A stretch of 64,000 nt of DNA from assembly GCA_023375785.1 (NCBI GenBank), contig SZWC01004683.1, positions 57,237 through 121,236 on the forward strand, read 5' to 3'. This document shows, piece by piece, positions 12,114 through 22,258 of the stretch. A program made the position numbers and the translations under genes. Position 1 is the first letter of the stretch. Each line of letters begins with the position of its first letter. This DNA comes from Penium margaritaceum. Its lineage: Eukaryota > Streptophyta > Zygnematophyceae > Desmidiales > Peniaceae. The notes below the pieces were generated by a model. The model saw nothing but the letters and a program-made list of their open reading frames with translations. It was not told the DNA's origin and did not search any database.

Positions 12114-13556
12114 ATGGTTGACCCATCAGGAGGAGTGGAGGCTGCCGCAGGGCAGTCCTCAAACTCAACAGTGGCTACCACAAGGCAGACCACTGGAGCA
12201 ACTGTGAGTGCTACGTCACTGCCACAAGGTCTTGGACCCTTGGGAGGAATCCCCATTTTTGAGGGGATTGACTTCCCCCTTTGGAGATGGCAGTTCGAGC
12301 TGGCGATGAAAGTGCACGGCTTCATGAAGCTACTGAAGGGAGAGGAGCAGGTTCCCACGGAGGGCACACCCGAGCATGAGGCATGGATGGATCGAAATGA
12401 TATTGTCATGTCATTCCTCAGCAACGCGATAGCCAAAAAGTATGTTCCCATCATTGCGGGGTTCACACTGGCTTCGGATGCTTTCGACAAGCTCAAACGT
12501 GTGCACCAATCCACCTCCCTCGCAAACAGATTATTCATCCTACAATGGCTGATCAGCATGCGGGTGAATGAGGGGGGGTCTATCCCTAACTTCTTATGGG
12601 ATTTTGAAGGACTCCTTGGTGAGGCTCGCCAAATGAACTGGGACCTTGATGAAAAGATGCAGGCCATGATCCTCCTCATGGCGCTACCGGAGAGCTGGAG
12701 TCCAATGATCACCGTCATGGGTGGTTGGAAGGAGAACGACCTGACGTACACGACAGTGTCCGAGTACATGAAAAACGAGGCCACACGTTGCAGTGGCAGT
12801 GAGGCTAACTTCTCAGCCTATGCCGCACGCTACAACGGCCGCGGGAGCAAAGGGTCGGCCTCTGGTCAGAACGGCGACAGCGGAAGCGGTGGCGGCGGAG
12901 GCAACAATGGCGGCAAGGCTCCCGAGCGACAGGGCAACTGCCACAATTGTGGCAAACCTGGGTACTGGGCAAGAGAGTGCAGATCGTCAAAGAAGGAAAA
13001 CGGCGGGAGTAGTGGGAACAAAGGCAGCAAAAAGGGTGGCAAAGAGGCCACCAACATGATGGCTCAGACCACACCTCCAGCAAAGGGAGCGGCTCTGCTC
13101 AGGCCTGGAGCCTTCGGGCTGGACTCCGGCACCGACCATCACTCTAGTAATGACCAGGCTGGATTTGTATCCATCGGCCCCACTGAGCGGCGGTTCAGAT
13201 GTGCAAACGACAGCATTGTGAACGCAAAGGGTGTGGGAGACAAGCTGGTGAGCATCAGCCTGAATGGTGAGGAGAAGGATCTGCGGCTTCGTGACGTGGT
13301 CTACATGCCCTCGTTTGCGGCAAACCTCCTGTCCGTGTCAAAAATCATGGACAACGACATGACGGTGGTGTTCACGCAGAAGAAGGCGGTCATCATCAAG
13401 AACGAGGACATCAAGGTCCTCTATGCCAACAAAGACCTTGTTGCTCAGGTTCCACAAGTCGATGGGCTCTACGTGCTACAGACAATCACGGCAGAGAGCT
13501 CAAAAGACAAGGGTCATGCAGGTGTGGCAGAGGCAATGATCTCGGCACCAACGTAG
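12114..13556 (+). pseudogene. Copia gag plus protease of element E, ended by in-frame TAG
   Basis: 480 codons from ATG. Residues 40-230 match the Copia gag (UBN2-type) fold: FPLWRWQFELAMKVHG, then WDFEGLLGEARQMNW and LMALPESWSPM. Residues 235-315 are Gly/Ser/Lys-rich nucleic-acid-binding sequence with a zinc knuckle at 276-289. The knuckle reads C-x2-C-x4-Tyr-x4-C, so the essential His is Tyr and zinc binding is probably lost. Residues 335-340 read GLDSGT, the aspartic-protease motif, followed by the LLSVSK block typical of the Copia protease region. The frame stops at TAG 13554-13556, but the same frame continues into integrase, so this is a nonsense mutation rather than a natural end. Confidence 0.85.
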
Positions 13557-14303
13557 GAGAACACACCAACAGATACTCAAAAGGTACCCCCTGCCGCAAA
13601 GGACGAAGATGCTGGGCTGTGGCATAGATGCTTTGGGCACATTGCAAACAGCACGCTGCAAGTCATGCAGCAATAGCAGGTGGTCCGTGGCATGGAGGGG
13701 TGCAAGAAGGATGCGACTGGGTGTGGCAACCTGTGTGAACCTTGCCTCCAAGGCAATACCAAGCGAAAGCGCTTTGAGCACAACGGTCGCCACGCAGAAG
13801 CAACCCTTGACCTGATTCATACCGACATGTGCGGACCCTTTTGCATGGCGTTGAACGGTGGCAGTAAGTACTTCCTGACCTTCGTCGACGACCACAGCCG
13901 CAAGGTGTGGATCTACTTCCTCAAAACCAAAGGAGAGGTCAGAGATAAGTTGCTGGAGTTTGTCGCCATGGTGGAGCGGCAGACTGGAAAGAAGGTCAAG
14001 GCACTGCGAAGCGACAACGGCGGAGAGTATGAAGCCTACAAGGGCTGGTTGCGGCAACACGGGATCAACCACCAGCCTACAACACCCTACACACTGCAAA
14101 GCAATGGTGTGGCCGAGCGGATGAACCAGACCATCCTCAGCATGGTGCGTACCATGCTCTTTGATGCAAAACTCCCACCGTGCTTCTGGGCAGAAGCTGC
14201 AAGAACGGCATGCTACCTTGTCAACCTGACTCCTGCGACTGCTCTGGGAAGGCGTGGTAAGAAAAAGGGCAAGCAGCAGATGATGCCACAAGAGGTGTGG
14301 TGA
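13557..14303 (+). pseudogene. Copia integrase core of element E, interrupted by TAG and TGA
   Basis: Same frame as gag. GLWHRCFGHIANSTL and CEPCLQG form the N-terminal His-His-Cys-Cys zinc module, broken by TAG at 13674-13676. The catalytic core follows: HTDMCGP (first Asp), KYFLTFVDDHSRKVW, ALRSDNGGEY (second Asp) and NGVAERMNQTI (Glu), so the DDE triad is intact. The next block, FWAEAARTACYLVN, is typical of Copia integrase. TGA at 14301-14303 replaces the residue after PQEVW. Such a gene cannot make a full polyprotein without read-through of several stops. Confidence 0.88.
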
Positions 14304-14900
14304 GGGAAGAAGCCGAACGCCTCACACCTGCGAGTTTTTGGCTGCAACGCATGGGCAAAGGTCCAGGCGGGAGAGGGTGGCGGGAAGTTGGATGCAAGAG
14401 CGCGAAAGTGCGTGATGGTGGGCTACGAGATGACCCACAAGACCTACCGTCTATGGGATCTGACAGCAAGAAGGCTTATCACCAGCTGGGACGTGACTTT
14501 CGATGAGAGGACACTACGCAAGGGAGAGCGGATTGATCCCACGCAAGCTCCAAAACAGGGAGAGTGGTTGGTGCTGCTGGAGTCAGGGGATCAAGCTCCT
14601 GAAAACTGGCAAGTGGTGCCAGTACGACAGGCCACAGAGAAGAGTGGTGTGGTAGGGAGAGCGGCTACGCAGGCTGACACAGCGGCGGGCTTCGACACAG
14701 AGTCGGAGACGTCCGAGGCGTCTGAGACCAGCTCGGAGGCCAGTGGCTCTTCATTAGAGGAAGAGTTAACTTCAGGGCAGCCTGCACCATAGGAGCAGCA
14801 GCAGAGCAGAGATGAAGCACCAGCAATGCCGCGCCGTGGCACGTGGCAAAGAAAACAAACTCCACAGTATGACGCTGACAACGGAGGCTGGACTGGACTG
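14304..14900 (+). pseudogene. Integrase C-terminal region and linker of element E, truncated before RT
   Basis: The same frame continues through HLRVFGCNAWAKV, a KLDARARKCVMVGYE block and WDVTFDERTL, the conserved C-terminal signature of Copia integrase. An acidic Ser/Glu-rich linker follows. TAG at 14790-14792 is a fourth in-frame stop. The frame then reads QYDADNGGWTGL, equivalent to the linker just before RT in element D, and homology ends there. No YVDD box or other RT motif follows in any frame before the element ends about 120 bp later. Confidence 0.82.
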
Positions 14901-15022
14901 AGCTGGTCCTGTTTGGCTCAGGGAGATCTCTTTGCTTTTTTCACTCTGATAGCGCCCTTTCATGTCGCTTTGCTTCTGCCTGACTCTGCCATTGCCGTCC
15001 TCTCTCACTCCATTCTTTGACA
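14901..15022 (+). other. LTR-end-like tail of element E
   Basis: 122 bp with no coding homology, ending CATTCTTTGACA at the minisatellite junction. It contains GCTTTGCTTCTGCCTGACTC and CCATTGCCGTCC, loosely alignable with the last 60 bp of the LTRs of element A, which end CATTCTTTTGACA. It is possibly the U5 end of a deleted or recombined 3' LTR. Confidence 0.4.
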
Positions 15023-15670
15023 TTGGCAATATCTGGAAAATGCCTGGCAATGTCTGGCAATGCCTGGCAATGCTTGGCAATGCTTGGCCATGCCTGGGTA
15101 ATGTCCGGCAACGCATGGCAATGCCTGGACAATGCGTGGCAATGCGTGGCAATGCCCGGCAATGCCTGGGCAATGCCTGGCAATACCTCGTAATGCCTGG
15201 GCAATGCCAACCAATGCCTGGCAATGCCTGGACAATGCCGGACAATGCCTGGACAATGCCCGGCAGTGCCAGGCAACGCCTCGACAATGCCAGGCAATAC
15301 TTGGCAATGCCTGGCAATGCCTGGGCAATGCCTGGCAATGCCTCGCAATGCGTGGCAATGCCTAGAAAATGCCTAGAAATGCTTGGACAATGTCTGAAAA
15401 TGCCTGGGTAATGCCTGGCAATGCGTGGGCAATGCCAGGCAATGCCAATGCAATGCCTGGAAATGCCTAGGTAATGCGAATCAATGCCTATGCAATGCCT
15501 GGGCAATGCCTGGGCAATGCCTGGCAATGCTAAGGAATGCTTAACAATGCCTAGGCAATGCCCGGCAATGCCTATGCAATGGGTAGTAATGCCTGGTAAT
15601 GCCTGAGCAGTGCTTGGAAATGCCTGGCAATGCCTGGGCAGTGCCTGGCAATGCTAGGGAATGCCTGGCA

Positions 15671-18467
15671 ACGGCTCGGCAATGCCTGACAATGCCTATG
15701 TAATGCCTAGCAATGCCTGGCAATGCGTGGGCAATGCCTGGCAATGCCTGGTAATGCTAGGAAATGCCTGACAATGCGTGGACAATGCCTCACAATGCTT
15801 GGCCTAGCATTGCCTTGGCAATGCTAGGCAATGCCTCGCAATGTCTGGAAAATGCCTGGCAATGCTTGGAAATGCCTAGGTAACGTCTGGCAACGCCTAG
15901 TAATGCCTGGGAAATGCGTGGCAATGCTAGGCAATGCCTGGTAATGCCTGGGCAATGCCTCGCAATGCCTGGACAATGCCGGAAAATGCCTGGGCAATGC
16001 CTGGCAGTGCCAGGAAACGCCTCGACAATGCCAGGAAATACTTGGCAATGCCTAGCAGTGCCTGGACAATGCTTGACAATGCCTAGCAATGCCTGGCAAT
16101 GCCTGGACAATGCCTGGAAACGCTTGGACAATGTCTGGCAATTCCTAGGCAATGCCTGGCAATGCTAGGCAATGCCTGGCAATGCCTGGGCAATGCCAGG
16201 CAATGCCTATGTAATGCCTAGCATGCATGGCAATGCCTGCGAATGCCTGACAATGCTTGGCAATGCCTGGGTAATGCATGGCAATGCCTGGCAATGCTAG
16301 GAAATGCCTTGACAAAGCCTGGCCATGCCTGGGCAATGCCTGGCAATGCGTGTGCAATCCTAGGCAATGAATGGGCAACGCCTCGACAATGCTTGGAAAT
16401 GCCTGGGCAATGCAAAGCAATGCCTGAGAATGCCTGGCAATGCCTGGCAATGCCTGGGTAATGGGTGGCAATGCTAGGCAATGCCTGGCAATGCCCGACA
16501 ACGCCTAGGCAATACCTGGCAATGCGTGGCAATGCTTGGGAATGCTTGGCAATGCCTGGCAATTCATGGCAATGCCTAGATAATGCATGAAAAAGCCAGG
16601 CAATGCTTGGACAATGCATGGAAATGCTAAGCAATGCCTGGCAATGCTTGGGCTATGCCTGGCAATGCCTAGCAATGCCTGGGCAATGCCTGGCAATGCC
16701 TCGCAATGCCTTGGCAGTGCCTGGCAATGCCTGGCAATTCTGGGCAATGCCTGGCATTGCCTGGGCAATGACTGGCAATGCCTAGGCAATGCCTGGCAAT
16801 GCCTCGGTAATACTTGGCAATGCCTGGCAATGCTTGGCAAGGCCAGGCAATGCCTTGCAATGCCTGGCAATGCATATGCCATGCCTAGCAATGCCTACCA
16901 ATGCCTAGGCAATGCTTGGCAATGCCTGGACAGTGCCTGGCAATGCCTGCCAAGGCCTGGCAATGCTAGGTAATGCCTGGAAACCGCTCGGCAATGCCTG
17001 ACAATGCCTATGTAATGCCTAGCAATGCCTGGCAATGCCCGGGCAATGCCTTACAATGCCTGGTAATGCTAGGTAATGCCTGAGAATTCCTGGAAAATGC
17101 CTCGCAATGCTTGGTAATGCCTGGGCAATGCTTGGCAATGCCAAGCAATGCCTGGACGATGCCTGGCAATGCGTGGGCATTTCCTTGTAATGGTAGACAA
17201 TGCCTTGCAATGCCTGGGCAATGCCTGGAAACGCCTAGCAATGCCTGGGCAATGCGTGGCAATGCTAGGCAATGCCTCGCAATGCGTGGGAAATGCCTGG
17301 CAACAACTGGCAATGCCTGGGCAATGCCTGGCAATGCCTGGCCATGCATGGATAACGCCGGAAAATGCCTGTGCAATGCTTGGTAGTACCAAGCAACGCC
17401 TGGAGAATGCCTGGCAATTCTTGGCAATGCCTAGCAATGCCGGAGCAATGCCTGGAAATGCCTCGCAATGCCTGGCAATGCCTGGACAATGCCTGGAAAT
17501 GCTTGGACAATGTCTGGCAATTCCTGGGCAATGCCTGGTAATACTAGGCAATGCCTGGGCAATGCCAGGCAATGCCTATGTAATGCATAGCATGACTGGC
17601 AATGCCTGGCAATGCTTGGCAATGCCTGGGTAATGCATGGCAATGCCTGGCAATGCTAGGCAATGCCTGGCAATGCCTTGAAAATGCCTGGCCATGCCTG
17701 GGCAAGGCCTGGCAATGTCTATGCAATTGTAGGCAATGAATGGGGCAATGCCTAGGCAATGCTTGGCAATGCCTGGGCAATACCAAGAAATGCCTCGCAA
17801 TGCATGGAAATGCCTGGCAATACCTAGGTAATGCTTGGCAATGCTAGGCAATGCTTGGCAATGCCTGGGCAATACTTGGCCATGCCTGGCAATTCCTGGC
17901 AAAGCCTAGCAATGCTTGGCAATGCCTGACAATGCATGGCAATGCCTAGATAATGCCTGGACAATGCCAGGAAATGCCCAGGCAATGCCTGGCAATGCTA
18001 AGCAATGCCTGGCAATGCTTGGGCTATGTGTGGCAATGCCTTGCAATGCCTGGGCAATGCCTGGCAATGCCTCGTAATTCCTTGGCCATTCCTGGCAATT
18101 CCTGGCAAGGCCTGGCAATTCCTAGCAATGCCCGGGCAATGCCTGGCAGTGCCTACGCAGTGCCTGGCAAGGCCTCGGCAATGCTTGGCAATGCCAGGCA
18201 ATGCCTGGCAATGCTTGGACAATGCCTGGCAATTTTATGCAATGCCTGGCAATTCCTAGGCAATGCCTGGGCAATGCCTGCCAATGCTAGGCAATGCCTA
18301 GGCAATGCCTTGGAATGCGTATGCAATGCGTAGAAATGCCTGACAATGCCTGGGCAATGCCTGGCAATGCCTGGACAGTGCCTGGCAATGCCTGCCAAGG
18401 CCTGGCAATGCTAGGCAATGCCTGGCAACGGCTCGACAATGCCTGACAATGCCTATGTAATGCCTAG
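15671..18467. repeat. Higher-order repeat of about 1.3-1.45 kb in block 3
   Basis: A rare-variant 40-bp anchor (containing GGCTCG, then GCCTGACAATGCCTATGTAA) recurs at 15671-15710, 16983-17022 and 18428-18467, spacings 1312 and 1445 bp. A 50-bp stretch containing CTGCCAAGGCC is identical at 16921-16970 and 18366-18415, again 1445 bp apart. A second anchor, a unit variant GCCTATGNAATGC followed within a few bases by an irregular TAGCATG or TAGGATG, lies near 16200, 17570, 19107 and 21257. Confidence 0.8.
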
Positions 18468-21400
18468 CAATACCTGGCAATGCCTGGGCAATGCCTGGCA
18501 ATGCCTGGTAATGTTAGGTAATGCCTGTCAATGCCTTGACAATGCCTCGCAATGCTTGGTAATGCCTGGGCAATGCCCGGCAATGCCTGGCAATGCCTGG
18601 CAATGCCTGGGCGATGCCTAGCAATGTCTGGGCAATGCCTGGTAATGCTAGGCAATGCCTTACAATGCCTGAGCAATGCCTGGCAATGCCTAGCAATGTG
18701 TGGGCAATGCTTGGCAATGCTAGGAAATGCCTGGATAATGCCTGGGCAATGCGTGGCAATGCTAGGCAATGCGTGGCAGTGCCGGGGCAATGCCTGACAA
18801 TACCTGGCAATGCTTGGGCAATGCATGGCAATGTCTGGCAATGCCTCGCAATACCTGGCAATGCCTGGACAATGCCCGACAATGCTTGGGAAATGCCTGG
18901 CAATACCAGGCAACGCCTGGACAACACCAGGCAATGCTTGGCAATGCCTGGTAATGCCTGGGCAATGCCTGGCAATGCCTTGAAATGCTTGGCAATTCCT
19001 GGACAATTCCTGGAAATTCTTGAACAATGCCTCATAATGCCTGGGCAATGCCTGGCAATGCTAGGCAATTCCTGGCAATGCCTGGCAATGCCTGGGCAAT
19101 GCCAGGCAATGCCTATGCAATGCCTAGGATGCTTAGCAATGCCTGATAATGCCTGGGTAATGCATGGCAATGCCTGGCAATGCTAGGCACTGCGTGGCAA
19201 CGCCTTGACAATGCCTAGCCATGCCTGGGCAATGCCTCGACAAGCCTGGCTATGCCTGTGCAATGCTAGGCAATGAATGGGCAATGCCTGGCAATGCCTC
19301 GGCAATGCCTGGGCAATGCCAAGCAATGCCTCGCAATGCCTGGAAATGCTTGGAAATGCCTGGGCAATGCGTGGCAATGCTAGGCAATTCTTGGCACTGC
19401 CTAGGCAAAACCTGGCAATGCCTGGCAATGCTCGGGCAATGCCTGGCAATGCTTGGCAATGCCTGGAAATGCCTGGATAATTCCTGGACAATGCCAGGCA
19501 ATGCCTGGGCAATGCCTGGCAATGCTAAGCTATGCCTGGCAGTGCTTGGGCTATGCCTGGCACTGCCTGGCAATGCCTGGAAATGCCTGGGCAATGCCTG
19601 GCAATGCCTCGCAATGCCTTGGCAATGCTTGGCAATGCCTTGCAATTCTTGGCAATGCCTGGCAATGCCTGGAAAAGCCTGGGCAATGCCTGGCAATGCC
19701 TGGCAATGCCTAGGCAATGCTTGGCAATGCCTCGACAATGCTTGGCAATGCCTGGCAATGCCTGGGCAATGCCTGACAATGTTATGCAATGCCTGGCAAT
19801 GCCTAACAATGCCTATGCAATGCCTGGGAAATGCCTGGCAATGCTAGGCAAGGATTGGCAATGCCTAGGCAATGCGTGGCAATGCCTATGCAATGCCTAG
19901 CACTGCCTGGCAATGTGGGCACTGCCTGGCAATGCCTGGACAATGCCTGGTAATGCTTGGGCTATAACTGGAAATGCCTGGACAATTCCTGGGCAATGTG
20001 TAGTAATGCTTGGGCAATGCCTAGACAATTGCTGGCAATGCCTGGCAATGCCTGGGCAATACCTGGCAATACCAAGCAATGCCTGGAAATGCCTGGCAAT
20101 GCCTGGACAGTGCATGGAATTGCTAGGTAATGCCTTGCAATACCTTGGCAATGCCTGGCAATGCCTGGCAATGCCTAGACAATGCCTGGCAATGCCTGGC
20201 AATGCCTTGCAATGCCTGGACAATGCCTGGCAATGCCTGGGAATGCCTGGTAACCCTAGGCAATGCGTGGCAATGCATGGGCAATGCCTGGCAATGCCTA
20301 ACAATACCTGGTAATGCCTGGGCAATGCCCGACAATGCCTGACAATGCCTGGACAATGCCTTGTAATGCATGGGCTATGCTGGATAATGCCTGGAAATTC
20401 CTGGTAATGCGTGGGCAATGCCTAGACAATGCCTCACAATGCTTGGGCAATGCCCGGACAATGCTTGGCAATGTGTGGCAATGCCTGGCAATGCCTCGGC
20501 AATGCCTCGCAATGCCTCGCAATGCCTGGCAATGACTGGCAATGCCTGGAAAATGCCTGGCAATGCCTGGATAATGCCTGCAAAGGCTGGGCAATGCTTG
20601 GTAATGCTAGGCAATGCCTAGCAATGCCTGGCCAAAGTGTAGCAATGCTTGGGCAATGCCTGACAATGCCTGGAAATCCCTGGGTAATGCATGGCAATGC
20701 CTGGCAATACTAGGCAATGCCGGGCAATGCTTGGACAATGCCTGGCTATGCTTGAACAATGCCTGGCAATGCCTCGGCAATGCGTGACAATGCCTATGCA
20801 ATGCTAGGCAATGCCTAGTAGTGCCCGGGAAATGCTTGGTAATGCTAGGCAATGCCTGGCAATGCCTGGGCAATGCTTGGCAATGCCCGGCAACGCCCGA
20901 AAATGCCTGGACAATGCCTGGTAATGCATGGAAAATGCCAGGCAATGCCTGGACAATGCCTGGCAATGCCTGGGCAATGTCTGGAAATGCTTGGATAATG
21001 CCTGGAAATGCCTGGACAATGCCTCGCAATGCCTGGGTAATGCCTAGCAATGCTAGGCAATGCCTCGCAATGCCTGGGCAATACCTGGCAATGCCTGGCA
21101 ATGCCTGGCAATACTTGGCAATGCCTGGAAATCCCCTGCAATGCCCGGTAATTCCTAGATAATACCTGGACAATGCTTGGCAATGCTTGGGCAATTCCTG
21201 GTAATGCTAAGCAATGCCTCGCAATGCTTGGGCTATGCATGGCAATGCCTGGGCAATGCCACGCAATGCCTATGCAATGCATAGCATGCTAGGCAATGCC
21301 TGGCAATGCTTGGCAATGCCTGGAAATGCCTGGAAATGCCTGGGTAATGCATGGCAATGCCTGGCAATGCTAGGCAATGCTTGGCAATGCCTTGACAATG

Positions 21401-22120
21401 CCTGGCCATGCCTCGGCAATGCCTGGAAATGCCTCGGCAATGCCTGGCAATGCCTGTGCAATGCTAGGCAATGAATGGGCAATGCCTGGCAATGCTTGGG
21501 CAATGCCTGGCAATGCCTGGGCAATGCCAAGCAATGTCTCGCCATGCCTGGCAATGCCTGGCAATGACTGGGCAAGGCATGGCAATGCTAGGCAATGCCT
21601 GGCAATGCCTGGGCAATACTTTGCAATGCCTGGCAATGCCTGGGCAATGCCTGGCAATGCTTGGCAATTCCTGGCAATGCCTGGCAATGCCTAGATAATG
21701 CCCAGACAATGCCAGGTGATGCCTGGGCAATGCCTGGCAATGCTAAGGAATGCCTGACAATGCTTGGGATATGCCTGGCAATGTTTGGCAATGCCTCGCA
21801 ATGCTTGGCCAAGTCTTGGGAATGCCTGGAAATGCCTGGTAATGCCTGGGCAATGCCTAGAAATGCGTCGCAATGCCTGGACAATGCCTGATAATGCCAC
21901 GCAATGCTTGGGAAATGCCTAGCAATGCCTGGGCAATGCCTGTTAATGCCTGGAAATGCCTGGACAATGCGTAGCAATGCCTTGGCAATGCCTGGCAATG
22001 CGTGGGCAATGCCTGACAATGCCTGGGCAATGCGTGGCAATGACTGGATAATGCCTTGCAATGCTAGGCAATGCCAGGCTATGCCTGAAAATGCCCTGAA
22101 ATGCTTGGAAATGCGTGGAA

Positions 22121-22258
22121 AATGCCTGGCAATGCCTGGCAATGCCTGGCAATGCCTGGCAATGCCTGGCAATGCCTGGCAATGCCTAGGAAATGCCTGG
22201 CAATGCCTGGACAATGCCTGGCAATGCCTGGCAATGCCTGGCAATGCCTGGCAATGAC
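22121..22258. repeat. Near-perfect run of 10-bp units
   Basis: About 13-14 consecutive units, most of them exactly AATGCCTGGC with a few substitutions or extra bases. Elsewhere in the array neighbouring units differ. This looks like a recent local expansion. Confidence 0.75.

Larger units (their letters stand above)
11035..15022 (+). mobile_element. Decayed Copia-type element E (gag-protease-integrase, no RT)
   Basis: A 4-kb non-minisatellite segment between blocks 2 and 3. The left arm (11035-12113) is LTR/leader-like: it starts TGTTG, carries a tRNA-like sequence and a TATAAA motif, and precedes gag. One reading frame from 12114 encodes gag, protease and integrase with four in-frame stops. 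It ends in the integrase-RT linker near 14900. The last 120 bp resemble an LTR end and finish CATTCTTTGACA. I cannot find a matching second LTR or a target duplication (GGTAA on the left, TTGGC on the right). The right LTR is probably rearranged or deleted, so the outer limits rest only on the change from minisatellite. Confidence 0.8.
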
